Below are positions 8,181 through 16,512 of a DNA stretch of 64,000 nt, piece by piece. Every line of letters begins with the position of its first letter. Position 1 is the first letter of the stretch. The DNA is taken from the NCBI RefSeq assembly GCF_000425585.1, contig NZ_AUDS01000014.1, positions 124,001 to 188,000 of the forward strand, written 5' to 3'. This DNA comes from Terrimonas ferruginea DSM 30193 (GTDB lineage: Bacteria > Bacteroidota > Bacteroidia > Chitinophagales > Chitinophagaceae). Made by a program: the position numbers and the translations under genes. Below the pieces are notes generated by a model. It saw only the letters and a list, made by a program, of their open reading frames with translations. It was not told where the DNA came from and ran no database searches.

Positions 8181-10679
8181 CTAAACCCCATCCACATCCG
8201 GCACAACAATCACATTTCTGAATCTTTTATCATTGTGCAGGATCGCAATCTGTTCTAACAATTCCTGTTTGCAGGTGCGGATCAAGTGCTGATCGCGGGG
8301 AAGTTTGAGCAACAACTCCATTAAATATTGATTGCGCACGCGGCTGATCATCGGCTCAGCCGGTCCGGACATGTATTCTTTATAGCGGTTTTTTAATGCG
8401 TCGGCATAGCGATGCGCCGCATCGTGTACAACATCTTTCAGTTTATGGCGGAACGTTAATTGTATCGTGCGCGAGAAGGGCGGGTAAAAGAATTGTTTGC
8501 GTTTCTGCATTTCATCTTCATAGAAATGCTCATAGTTATGTTCGGTAACAAACTTTAATACGGGATGGCCGGGCTGTGTGGTTTGTATCAGCACGCGGCC
8601 CATCGTATCGCGTCTGCCGGCGCGGCCACTCACCTGCTCCATCAATTGAAAAGCCCGTTCATTCACCCGGAAGTCGGCAAAATGTAACAAGCCATCAGCA
8701 TCCAGGATTCCAACAAGATCCACTTTTTCGAAGTCGAGGCCTTTTACCACCATCTGCGTGCCCACCAAAATATCTACACGCTGCTGTTCGAACTGCTGGA
8801 TCAACTGATCATGTGCATGTTTCCCACGTACTGTATCGATGTCCATCCGCGCCACTTTCGCCTGCGGAAAGGTTTCCTGCAGCAACTCTTCAATGCGTTC
8901 TGTCCCAAAATTTCTTTGTACAAACTGATCACTGCCACAGGCAGCGCAGGTATACAAAGGCGTGTACGTGGTTCCGCAGTAATGGCACTGTAGTTTATTG
9001 GTAAGTTTATGAAATGTCAGGGAAACATCGCAGTATTTACATTGCGGCACCCAGCCACACATGCTGCAAACCTGGTACGGTGTGTAACCACGGCGGTTCT
9101 GGAACAGAATTACCTGCCGCTGGCGGCCTACTACTTCTTCCACTGCTTCCACCAGTTGCGGCGACAACATGATCTTTCCTTTCTCCTTCGCATTGATCCG
9201 GCGCGTATCCACTATTTCGATGCCGGGCATCTGCATATTACCGAAACGCTCTGCCAGTACAGCTTTGCCGTATTTGCCATTTTGCGCGTTGGCATAACTT
9301 TCCAGCGAAGGAGTGGCACTGCCCAGCACGACGCGCGCACTGAAAAGCGATGAAAGATAGATGCCCGCATCACGGCCGTTGTATCGCGGCGCAGGTTCCT
9401 GTTGTTTATAAGAAGTATCATGTTCCTCATCACAAACGATCAATCCCAATTCGCGGAACGGCAGGAATACGGAGGAACGTGCGCCCAGCACTACTTTCAA
9501 CTCGCCGCTTTTTACTTTGTTCCAGATCTCGACGCGTTCATTCTGCGAGAAGCGCGAATGATAAATACCGATGTAGCCGCCAAAATGTTTTTGCAAACGG
9601 CGGATGATCTGCGACGTCAGCGCAATCTCGGGAAGCATGTACAATACCTGCTCGCCGCGGCGGATATGTTCTTCGATCAGCCGGATATAAACCTGCGTCT
9701 TGCCACTGGAGGTAACCCCGTGCAACAAACAAACAGGTTTTTGTAAAAGCGATTCCTTGATCTGATCAAAAGCTTCCTGCTGCGCGGGACTCAGCGCAAA
9801 ATCGATCTGGATATCGCGGGGCGGGTAACGTATACGATCCACCTCTCTTTTTTCCAAACGAAGGATTTTCTTTTCCACCAATCCTTTCAACTGCGCATCG
9901 GAAGCGCCTGATTTTTTCAGCAGCTCCGGCTTGGTCACTTCGCCATCTGAACGGGAAAGGTGCAGGTAGGCCAGCAATAATTCCATTTGTTTTTCAGCGC
10001 GGCGCAAACGCGGATCTTCATTCAGTAATTGCTCCAGCGCTTCTTCTTTGTCGTACGGCTTCTCCAGCAACACATAGGTTTCCCGGCGCGGATTGTAGGT
10101 TTGTTTCAATGCCTCCCAAACGAAACAGACACGTTTGTTGATCAGCCGGTTGATCACCGGATAAGCATGTGGTGAATCGAGCAACTGCTGCACTTCGCCA
10201 AGTGTTAGTTGCTTTTTGATCAACAATGCCTCGGCCACCAGGTATTCGTCGTGATCGAGACTGCTGAAATCATCCCCGTATTCTTCGTTGAATAGTAAAA
10301 TCGTTTCGCTGGATAATTTGAAATGTGCGGGCAATGCGGCGGCCATTACTTCGCCTTCGCTGCACATGTAGTAGCCGGCCATCCATTCCCATAGTTTCAA
10401 TTGTTCTTCAAAAACCACGGGTTCGGTGTCGAGTACATTCAGGATGTCTTTGGGCTCGAATAAAGCGGGCCTTTCGGTATGCAGCCTTTTGAGAATACCC
10501 GCATATTTTTTGTTTTTGCCGAGGTTCACTTCCACGCGGCAACCGGGTTTGGCCGTGTCCTGCAGATCGGCCGGCACGGACCAGGTATAATTACGCGGCA
10601 ATGCCAGCGGAATGATTACTTCTGCATAGACATTCTTTCCGGGGAAAAGAGCGATATGAGCATCTTGTTGCGACATCAA
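8181..10679 (-). CDS. priA: primosomal protein N' (PriA helicase)
   Basis: An 832-residue superfamily 2 helicase that reloads the replisome at stalled forks. Visible: an N-terminal DNA-binding region (about 1-250); Walker A GVTSSGKTQVY; DEEH box LIVCDEEHDTSYKQ; motif III VLGSATPSLES; the zinc-binding insert with paired cysteines (CSMCGW, CKYC, CHYCG, CAACGS); then ILVGTQMVVKGLDF and VSGRAGR. Length is slightly above the E. coli enzyme. It converges on the gene ending at 8028 and has repeats on both sides. Confidence 0.97.
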   Translation of the reverse strand: MMSQQDAHIALFPGKNVYAEVIIPLALPRNYTWSVPADLQDTAKPGCRVEVNLGKNKKYAGILKRLHTERPALFEPKDILNVLDTEPVVFEEQLKLWEWMAGYYMCSEGEVMAAALPAHFKLSSETILLFNEEYGDDFSSLDHDEYLVAEALLIKKQLTLGEVQQLLDSPHAYPVINRLINKRVCFVWEALKQTYNPRRETYVLLEKPYDKEEALEQLLNEDPRLRRAEKQMELLLAYLHLSRSDGEVTKPELLKKSGASDAQLKGLVEKKILRLEKREVDRIRYPPRDIQIDFALSPAQQEAFDQIKESLLQKPVCLLHGVTSSGKTQVYIRLIEEHIRRGEQVLYMLPEIALTSQIIRRLQKHFGGYIGIYHSRFSQNERVEIWNKVKSGELKVVLGARSSVFLPFRELGLIVCDEEHDTSYKQQEPAPRYNGRDAGIYLSSLFSARVVLGSATPSLESYANAQNGKYGKAVLAERFGNMQMPGIEIVDTRRINAKEKGKIMLSPQLVEAVEEVVGRQRQVILFQNRRGYTPYQVCSMCGWVPQCKYCDVSLTFHKLTNKLQCHYCGTTYTPLYTCAACGSDQFVQRNFGTERIEELLQETFPQAKVARMDIDTVRGKHAHDQLIQQFEQQRVDILVGTQMVVKGLDFEKVDLVGILDADGLLHFADFRVNERAFQLMEQVSGRAGRRDTMGRVLIQTTQPGHPVLKFVTEHNYEHFYEDEMQKRKQFFYPPFSRTIQLTFRHKLKDVVHDAAHRYADALKNRYKEYMSGPAEPMISRVRNQYLMELLLKLPRDQHLIRTCKQELLEQIAILHNDKRFRNVIVVPDVDGV

Positions 10680-10690
10680 GCGATAAAGTT

Positions 10691-10886
10691 AATTCAAAAG
10701 TCAAAAGTAAAAATTCAAAAAAGTGAACCGTCAATAGTCAATGGGTGAATGACGCTCCCTGCGGCGCTCGAATGGCGTGCGTGAATCGTAAATACCATGG
10801 TTCGTGTATACACGAACCATGGTGGCGGGAGAAAAACGATCAATCGTCTATAAAAGACCGGCTGTCGACTTATAACTTAAAACTTA
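10691..10886. repeat. composite intergenic repeat with a 30-nt palindrome
   Basis: Begins with phased heptads ATTCAAA, AGTCAAA, AGTAAAA, ATTCAAA, continues with GTSAATN words and then a perfect 30-nt palindrome at 10794-10823 (half-site ACCATGGTTCGTGTA). It ends in ACTTAnn words (TTATAACTTAAAACTTACTAC) that run into the stop codon of plsC. A near-copy of the palindrome is at 47613-47640. Confidence 0.85.
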
Positions 10887-11645
10887 CTACTTAATCCAGC
10901 TCGCTTTGTAAAACCGCAGCCGCTCCTCCATATACGTATGCACTAGTGCTTTGAGCGCCGGCAAATCTGCTTTTGTGAGACCTTCAACGGGGATTTCGTC
11001 GAGGTACACGATCCGGTTGCGGCCGGGTGTAAAAGAAAACACGCCGCCGTAATGAAGACGGTCGTAAGTATCGAGGAATAACACGGGTTTGATCGGTGTT
11101 TGCGTTTCGATGGCGAGGCGGAAGGCGCCGTCATAAAACTCTTTCAGCGGCTCGCCGGTTTCGTTGAAGGTGCCTTCGGGAAAAACGAGTACGGAAATGC
11201 CTTTGCTGATCAGCGAACGAAGGATGCGCAGACTTGCCGCGCGATTGGCAGGGCTGCTCCGGTCCACCGTTACGATGGCATTTCTGTAAATAAAACCGAA
11301 TACCGGTATGCGCGCCATTTCCACTTTGCCCAACGGGCGCACCTGCTGGTGATACGCTTTCACCAGCACGGCAGAATCGAGATAAGAAATATGGTTGTTA
11401 ACAAAAATAAACTGGCGTTGGCGGTCGTGCGGCGCTTCGTAAATGAAGCGGTGAAAGATGCCGATCAATGGAAACCAGAGGTCGGCCCAGCGGGCGCAAA
11501 GCCAGAGAATCATGTTACCACCGCGGATCTTTCCCAGAAAACTGGCGAAGATCACAAACGGAAAGATCACCAGCATGATGGCAATGAACAATACGATGGC
11601 ATACAGGCTGTAGAGCCATTGCAAAGGTTTCAGCAGCACTTTCAT
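10887..11645 (-). CDS. plsC: 1-acyl-sn-glycerol-3-phosphate acyltransferase
   Basis: A 252-residue membrane acyltransferase that makes phosphatidic acid from lysophosphatidic acid. A hydrophobic anchor spans residues 10-38. The catalytic NHxxxxD motif is NHISYLD (H85, D90), and the substrate-binding EGT lies at 157-159 in FPEGTFNETG. The last codons, AAG TAG, belong to the heptad-like ACTTAnn repeat, so the repeat supplies the stop. The start ATG overlaps the stop TGA of the upstream DUF4258 gene, suggesting translational coupling. Confidence 0.93.
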   Translation of the reverse strand: MKVLLKPLQWLYSLYAIVLFIAIMLVIFPFVIFASFLGKIRGGNMILWLCARWADLWFPLIGIFHRFIYEAPHDRQRQFIFVNNHISYLDSAVLVKAYHQQVRPLGKVEMARIPVFGFIYRNAIVTVDRSSPANRAASLRILRSLISKGISVLVFPEGTFNETGEPLKEFYDGAFRLAIETQTPIKPVLFLDTYDRLHYGGVFSFTPGRNRIVYLDEIPVEGLTKADLPALKALVHTYMEERLRFYKASWIK

Positions 11646-12109
11646 CAGCGTTTATTCTGGTGTTTTTTATCGTCGCCGGGGCAACTGCATTCCCATTCCG
11701 TACCGAGGTCGATGGCGGTCACTACTTTGGTCTTAAAATCACACTGGGCAAAAACGATGCGTACGCGCTGGCCATCGGCCGTTTCGCCTTCGAGTGCGTA
11801 TTCGGGACAGGGCTTTGCCTGCACATTGCTTTTACTGTAATTGATGCGGCCGTCGCGCATGATGCCTTCCACTTCTGTTTTGGTAATATGCCGGCACTCC
11901 ATACGGCAATGGGCATGACGGGTATACTCAAGAAAGGAAGTACGTCGGTCGAAGCCCCGGTTGCGGTTGACGGTGGAGGCGGGATCTTCGGTACGCGTTT
12001 TTTTACCGGTATCGGTATTGGCTGTATGGTCGTTGGAACAACGGCGGACCAGCAGCAATACCAGCCCCAGCAATACCACCAGGACGAGCGGTAACCATTT
12101 CTTATTCAA
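11645..12109 (-). CDS. DUF4258-containing membrane-anchored protein
   Basis: I chose the TTG at 12109, which gives a protein of about 154 residues starting MNKKWLPLVLVVLLG, a single N-terminal membrane anchor. A GTG at 12184 would add 25 residues and overlap the mtaB start region, so it seems less likely. The soluble part has a Cys/His-rich segment (HAHCRMECRHITKTEVEGI) and a strand-rich end (VRIVFAQCDFKTKVVTAIDLG), as in DUF4258 proteins. Function unknown. It overlaps plsC by one base and is probably in one operon with it. Confidence 0.75.
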   Translation of the reverse strand: MNKKWLPLVLVVLLGLVLLLVRRCSNDHTANTDTGKKTRTEDPASTVNRNRGFDRRTSFLEYTRHAHCRMECRHITKTEVEGIMRDGRINYSKSNVQAKPCPEYALEGETADGQRVRIVFAQCDFKTKVVTAIDLGTEWECSCPGDDKKHQNKR

Positions 12110-12171
12110 TTGCTTTGTTTTACCGGCAAAAATAGGATTGTCACCGCAATCAGGGGCTGGCGAATCTTTGC

Positions 12172-12179
12172 TATCTTTG
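12172..12179 (+). promoter_or_regulatory. -7 promoter element of mtaB
   Basis: TATCTTTG matches the Bacteroidota -7 consensus TAnnTTTG. It ends 7 nt before the ATG at 12187, so the transcript would have almost no leader. No TTG at the usual -33 spacing is seen. Confidence 0.45.
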
Positions 12180-12186
12180 CGCACTT

Positions 12187-13128
12187 ATGTCCGCACAGAC
12201 CGTCGCTTTTCATACACTTGGGTGCAAACTCAACTTTTCGGAAACCTCCGCCCTCTCGCGCATGCTTGAGCAGGAAGGCTTTGCGAAAAAGGAATTTGAC
12301 GACGTGGCGGACGTATATGTGATCAATACCTGTTCGGTTACCGACAATGCCGATAAGGAATGCCGGCAGCTGGTACGTCGTATCCAGCGTCGCGCGCCGG
12401 AAAGTTTTGTGGTGATCACGGGATGTTATGCTCAATTGAAACCGCAGGAGATCGCCTCGATCCCCGGGGTGGACCTGGTATTGGGTGCCGGGGAAAAATT
12501 CAACATTGCGCAGCACATCCGCCAACTGGCCAAAGGCGATCCCGCCCGTATCTGCAGCTGCGATATCGGCGAAGTATCTGGCTTTCACTCCTCCTATTCG
12601 ATCAACGACCGTACCCGCACCTTTCTGAAAGTGCAGGACGGATGTGACTATAACTGTTCTTTTTGCACCATTCCGCTGGCGCGTGGCAAAAGCCGCAGCG
12701 ACAGTATCGCCAATGTGGTAAAGCAGGCGGAGGAGCTGGCGGTGGCCGGTGCAAAGGAAATTGTGCTCACGGGCATCAACCTCGGCGACTTCGGGAAGGG
12801 TCCTGATGGTGCCGGAGCGCCGGTGAGTATACAATACCGTGAAGAAAACTTCTTTCAACTGGTGCAGGCTTTGGAAAAAGTGGAAGGCATTTCGCGTTAC
12901 CGCATCTCTTCTATCGAACCCAACCTGCTGACCAATGAGATCGTGGAATTTGTGGCCAACAGCGACAAATTCATGCCGCACTTTCATATCCCGTTGCTAG
13001 GCCGAAACTTCGGCCCGAAGTGTCGGGCCTTACCCCTTATGCCTTACGCCGGCTGTTTACTTAAAACTTATTACTTAGTACTTACTACAGTCTCCATGCA
13101 ACTTTTCGAACGCCAATTTGTCTTTTAG
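12187..13128 (+). pseudogene. mtaB: mtaB, 3' third replaced by repeat DNA
   Basis: The first 270 codons are a standard MtaB, the radical-SAM methylthiotransferase that makes ms2t6A37 in tRNA. The N-terminal MTTase cysteines C13, C49 and C80 and the radical-SAM cluster C153-x3-C157-x2-C160 (DGCDYNCSFC) are intact. After HFHIPL (about 12996), where the family continues with QSGS, the frame enters hairpin and ACTTAnn repeat DNA and adds 43 unrelated residues. The rest of the barrel and the TRAM domain, roughly 150-170 residues, are missing. The product is probably inactive. An assembly collapse at the repeat is the main alternative. Confidence 0.88.
12997..13097. repeat. hairpin plus ACTTAnn repeat inserted in mtaB
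   Basis: Starts with two adjacent hairpins, GGCCGAA-AC-TTCGGCC and CCCGA-AGTG-TCGGG. It continues with CTTANNCC-type words and ACTTATTACTTAGTACTTAC. These word types otherwise occur only in intergenic spacers of this window, for example 42375-42420 and 47210-47270. Confidence 0.8.
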
Positions 13129-13134
13129 AAAGAG

Positions 13135-13425
13135 ATGAAAAAATACCAGGTCACCATATCATTCGAAATGGGCGAAGATTTTAACGAACTCATTCCCCCG
13201 CACCGCACGTATATCAATTTCCTGATCAACAAGGAAATCATTGATCAATATGTTGTGAGCATTGACTCACAGCAGGTATGGATCACCCTGAACGCCGGGG
13301 ATGCGGCGGAAGTGGAGAAAATATTAGAGAAAAGCCCCCTCGCCCGTTACTGGTCGTACCAAATCTATGAATTGTTTGTCTGGGACGGTCAGCATTACCG
13401 TCTGCCGGCCGTACAGCCCAACTGA
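13135..13425 (+). CDS. small ferredoxin-fold protein (YCII / muconolactone-isomerase-like)
   Basis: A 96-residue soluble protein starting MKKYQVTISFEMGEDF, with a good purine-rich site (AGAAAGAG) just before the ATG. The pattern is strand-helix-strand-strand-helix-strand. The central HRTYINFLINKEIIDQYVVS and the helix AAEVEKILEKSPL resemble dimeric alpha-beta-barrel proteins of the YCII/muconolactone isomerase type. No catalytic residue can be named. It follows the broken mtaB by 6 nt and may depend on its promoter. Confidence 0.72.
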   Translation: MKKYQVTISFEMGEDFNELIPPHRTYINFLINKEIIDQYVVSIDSQQVWITLNAGDAAEVEKILEKSPLARYWSYQIYELFVWDGQHYRLPAVQPN

Positions 13426-13505
13426 TATTCCGGCATCCCTTTCCATCATCGGCCAGAATAAACCCCTACACGGTTAATAAGGTAAAACAATTAGTTGCCA
13501 GAGGC

Positions 13506-13551
13506 TTGACATATGTCAACAAAATAGGTGTATACGTTTAAAATAGGTGTA
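13506..13551. promoter_or_regulatory. candidate operator: palindrome plus two direct repeats
   Basis: A 14-nt perfect palindrome TTGACATATGTCAA (13506-13519) is followed by two exact copies of AAAATAGGTGTA (13521-13532 and 13540-13551), 19 nt apart start to start. All lie upstream of the secreted protein gene at 13611. Dyads and iterated sites of this kind are typical of transcription-factor binding, but no partner is known. Confidence 0.45.
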
Positions 13552-13610
13552 AAAGCTTAGAATTCTTAAAAGTTTACCCCATTTTTACGGCTCATCCAAT
13601 CCTCTGCGAA

Positions 13611-14609
13611 ATGCGAAATCTGTTTACCCGGACGCTTACCAGCGTCTTGTTACTGACTGCATTTTTGTCCCCGTTCAGGGGCAAATCCCAGGTACTGGTT
13701 CATTCCACTACCGGTTATTCCGTAAGCATCTCCGTGGTGCCTGTCAACCTGATTCCCAGTACATATAGTTGCCAGTGGGGCTACAATTATAATTTGAGCC
13801 TGGCTTACAATGTCGTTTTCTCGGGTACCAACATCCCGTCTGCCCTGTATACGTTGCAGGGTACGGTAGGTTGTACCGGTGGAGCAAGCCTTTTTTATAG
13901 CCTGCCGCTTAGCGGTGGTATGGGATTCTATGTCACCAATACCAACCCATGGCGTGGGATAGCAGATTGTGCCACGGCCACGTTGCAGTCATTAAGTTGC
14001 AACAATGTGCGTGTAAGGATCAATGGTCCCGGCATTCCCGACCAGACGGTGACAGTGCCGGTACTGACGGCATTGCCCGTAACGCTTACCGAATTCACGG
14101 CGAAGGCGGTGAACAGCGGCGTGGCTTTGCGCTGGACGACCGCTACGGAAACAGCCAATAAATCCTTTACGGTAGAAAGATCGGCCAACGGCCAGACCTG
14201 GCAGGACCTGCAGGTGATCAATGGCGCGGGCAATTCCAATACACTTCTCTCCTATACCTATACCGATGCGCAGCCGCTGGCAGGCGATAACTATTACCGC
14301 TTGCGCCAGACCTCGGAAAATAACAGTACCAGTTATTCAGAAACGCGTACGGTGAATGTAGCGGCGCAGGCGAATAAAATTGTAGCCTACCCGGTACCGC
14401 TGACGGGTGATGTATGCCAGTTACGAGGACTGACCGATCCGCAGCAATACATGTATTCGGTAATCAGTATTGCGGGCATGACTTTACGCCAGGGACAGTT
14501 GAACAGTGCGGCAGTGAATGTAGGCGGGCTGGCGAGGGGCACGTATGTGTTGAAGCTGGATCATAAGAAGACGGGCGAGAGTGTGCGGTTGACGATTGTG
14601 CGGCAATAG
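13611..14609 (+). CDS. secreted protein with type IX sorting domain
   Basis: A 332-residue exported protein with an N-terminal signal peptide (about 1-27, MRNLFTRTLTSVLLLTAFLS...). Residues 28-145 are Cys/Gly-rich and unrecognised. Then comes the LPVTLTEFTAKAVN...RWTTATETANKSFTVERS segment that commonly precedes T9SS domains. The C-terminal 75 residues (YPVPLTGDVCQL... to LTIVRQ) form a type A T9SS sorting domain, so the protein should be exported across the outer membrane. Function of the N-terminal domain is unknown. The candidate operator at 13506-13551 is its likely control region. Confidence 0.83.
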   Translation: MRNLFTRTLTSVLLLTAFLSPFRGKSQVLVHSTTGYSVSISVVPVNLIPSTYSCQWGYNYNLSLAYNVVFSGTNIPSALYTLQGTVGCTGGASLFYSLPLSGGMGFYVTNTNPWRGIADCATATLQSLSCNNVRVRINGPGIPDQTVTVPVLTALPVTLTEFTAKAVNSGVALRWTTATETANKSFTVERSANGQTWQDLQVINGAGNSNTLLSYTYTDAQPLAGDNYYRLRQTSENNSTSYSETRTVNVAAQANKIVAYPVPLTGDVCQLRGLTDPQQYMYSVISIAGMTLRQGQLNSAAVNVGGLARGTYVLKLDHKKTGESVRLTIVRQ

Positions 14610-14646
14610 ATTAGTAGAGAAAAGTTCAGAAAAAAGCAGGAAAAAA

Positions 14647-14677
14647 TTTGGCAGAAAGAAACGCGGGCTTATCTTTG
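14647..14677 (+). promoter_or_regulatory. promoter of tRNA-Val
   Basis: TTTG (14647-14650), a 19-nt spacer and TATCTTTG (14670-14677): an almost ideal Bacteroidota -33/-7 promoter. It ends 18 nt before the mature tRNA. Confidence 0.75.
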
Positions 14678-14695
14678 CACTCCCGAAACGGAAAA

Positions 14696-14770
14696 GGGAG
14701 TTTAGCTCAGTTGGTTCAGAGCATCTGCCTTACAAGCAGAGGGTCGGCGGTTCGAGCCCGTCAACTCCCA
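14696..14770 (+). tRNA. tRNA-Val (anticodon TAC)
   Basis: A complete cloverleaf. Acceptor stem GGGAGTT (14696-14702) pairs with AACTCCC (14763-14769), with discriminator A 14770. The D-arm is GCTC...GAGC. Anticodon stem TCTGC/GCAGA closes the loop CTTACAA, giving anticodon TAC (Val, codon GTA). The T-arm is GGCGG-TTCGAGC-CCGTC. CCA is not encoded. It has its own promoter and terminator. Confidence 0.97.
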
Positions 14771-14775
14771 CGGAT

Positions 14776-14806
14776 AAAAAGCATCAACTTAGGTTGATGC
14801 TTTTTT
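14776..14806 (+). terminator. terminator of tRNA-Val
   Basis: GCATCAAC (14781-14788), loop TTAG and GTTGATGC (14793-14800), extended by A/T pairing and followed by TTTTTT (14801-14806). Confidence 0.9.
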
Positions 14807-14838
14807 CGTTATAGGAAGTTTATCCTCTCCAAGGCGGA

Positions 14839-14974
14839 ATCTGCCTTACAAGCAGAGGGCGTGTCCCACCCTAGCGGATCGGCATCCCGACACTTCGGGA
14901 CGATCCCGGGGCTTCGGTCCGAGACTTCGGTCCGAGACTTCGGACCCGATTATTCGGGTGTCAACTCCCACGGA
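14839..14974 (+). pseudogene. decayed second tRNA-Val copy with hairpin insertion
   Basis: Two blocks are identical to the intact tRNA-Val: the anticodon arm (14839-14859, same as 14723-14743) and the 3' acceptor strand with flank (14960-14974, same as 14760-14774). The 5' half is gone. The T-arm region is expanded by 84 nt holding four hairpins with CCCGA/TCGGG or CCGA/TCGG type stems (loops CACT, GACT, GACT, TTAT). A weak terminator-like hairpin, CTTCACA-GTA-TGTGAAG, follows. It cannot form a tRNA. Confidence 0.85.
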
Positions 14975-15104
14975 ATAAGAAACCTTCACAGTATGTGAAG
15001 ACTTTTATGAACACACTCCGGCCATTCTTGATGCTCACATTAATAACAGATTTTTATTATTTTCACCCCCTCAACAAAACAACCATTACTACAAGCCATC
15101 TCCC

Positions 15105-15629
15105 ATGTCTGAAAATTCCGCCGGTACGGGCGTCAAAACCATTCTGTTTGTTATTCTCTCTCTCGTTTTTATTTGTTTCAGGGTAGCCCGCTGCGTTATA
15201 AAAGAGAAGAAGTCTTCCGCGGATACCTACAGCCTTAATACACAATACCTGGCTCAGGAAGATCAGCGTTTAAAAACCATTCAGCGAAACAACTGGCATT
15301 CCAAGATTTCCGTTACAACCGAAGAGTTTAGTGATAGCGGGCCCAACACCAAAAAACATCCGGCCATTTACGTAAACAACCGGCTCAACGCAGATCTCGA
15401 TGAGATCGGGATTGAACTACTATACATGGATAAAAAAGGTAAACTGATCAAAAAAGACCTCATCAGTTTATATAATATAAAAGCTTTCAGCCGAGACACT
15501 ACCACGGTTAAAAACTATAAAAACACAACTTCTCTCGAGGCGGAAATTGTTTTACTAAAATCAGAAAAGCTTGAATTGTGTTTTCCTGACGGGATTGGAT
15601 CATCGGCCGATCCCTACCATTGCTACTAA
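15105..15629 (+). CDS. membrane-anchored protein with C-terminal DPYxC domain
   Basis: A 174-residue protein of unrecognised family. One membrane span lies at residues 10-30 (VKTILFVILSLVFICF), with the rest predicted outside the cytoplasm. From about residue 90 it aligns by eye with the end of the next gene's product: both carry YVNN/FVTN, an ISLxNI motif and a C-terminal C(F/Y)PxGxG...DPY(H/Y)C signature with two conserved cysteines. Base composition is AT-richer than the surrounding genes. It is the first gene of an islet directly behind the tRNA-Val pair. Confidence 0.7.
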   Translation: MSENSAGTGVKTILFVILSLVFICFRVARCVIKEKKSSADTYSLNTQYLAQEDQRLKTIQRNNWHSKISVTTEEFSDSGPNTKKHPAIYVNNRLNADLDEIGIELLYMDKKGKLIKKDLISLYNIKAFSRDTTTVKNYKNTTSLEAEIVLLKSEKLELCFPDGIGSSADPYHCY

Positions 15630-15702
15630 TCGCCCACTCCTCTTGCAATATTCAAACTAAGTAGTACATTAGTACTACAAGTCAACCTTAACTACCTTAT
15701 CT

Positions 15703-16491
15703 ATGAAGTATTTCATTCACGACGGCCAGTCGGAGCTGGGTCCGTTTACACTTGATGAGCTCAAGGCTCAGAAAGTTTCTCCCTCAACACATATCTGGTA
15801 CGAAGGCCTCGCAGGCTGGGCAACTATTGAAAACGTTCCAGAACTTAAACAGCAATTGTTTTCCTATGGAACACCTCCGCCTTTTCATTCAGGTTATTCT
15901 TCAGAAAAAAACAATTATACACCGCCCCCTCCGCGTGAAACTGTCTATGTGCAGCCATTTCCTGAACAAAAGCATTCATTTAATAAACCGCTTATTATTA
16001 CGCTTGTGGTTATTGGTGTAATTATCCTTGCCTTCTTGTATCGAAGCAATAGTGATAAAAGCGAAGTGATGGCGGCTGTTAAAGAAACGCAGAATCGTGA
16101 GGATTACGAAGCAACGCGTATCGCCGCAGAGAACAAGAAATACAGAGTTTATTGGGATAAATACATATTGATTGAACGAGGAGATGTTTATATCGACTAC
16201 ACACTTGGTGGTATTGATAAGTTCAACGTCTTTGTAACGAATAAAACGGAACGATACCTTGATCAGGTTGATATCCTTGTATCGTATATTCTCAAAAATA
16301 CACGCGTCTATAAAACAGAAGTTATTAGTCTCTCTAATATAGCTCCCGGAACGAGAGAATCAGCGCCCGCACCCGAGAGTTCAAGAGGCATGAGTGTAAA
16401 AATTGAAGTGCGTAAGATTCTGAGTAAGGCAATGAAGTTCTGTTATCCGCTTGGACAGGGCGGCGTTGAAGATCCTTATTATTGTGAGTAA
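15703..16491 (+). CDS. GYF_2 (DUF4339) membrane protein with DPYxC domain
   Basis: 262 residues. The N-terminal 50 residues form a GYF_2 domain (YFIHDGQSELGPFTLDEL, IWYEGLAGWATI), a fold that binds proline-rich peptides. Then follow a Pro-rich linker (57-90), a membrane span (95-113, PLIITLVVIGVIILAFLY) and an external C-terminal domain homologous to the previous protein, ending in CYPLGQGG and DPYYC. The order puts the GYF domain in the cytoplasm. It could relay a signal or anchor a partner, but the function is unknown. Transcribed in the same direction as both neighbours. Confidence 0.75.
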   Translation: MKYFIHDGQSELGPFTLDELKAQKVSPSTHIWYEGLAGWATIENVPELKQQLFSYGTPPPFHSGYSSEKNNYTPPPPRETVYVQPFPEQKHSFNKPLIITLVVIGVIILAFLYRSNSDKSEVMAAVKETQNREDYEATRIAAENKKYRVYWDKYILIERGDVYIDYTLGGIDKFNVFVTNKTERYLDQVDILVSYILKNTRVYKTEVISLSNIAPGTRESAPAPESSRGMSVKIEVRKILSKAMKFCYPLGQGGVEDPYYCE

Positions 16492-16512
16492 TTTTTACAA
16501 TTAAACTTTTTT

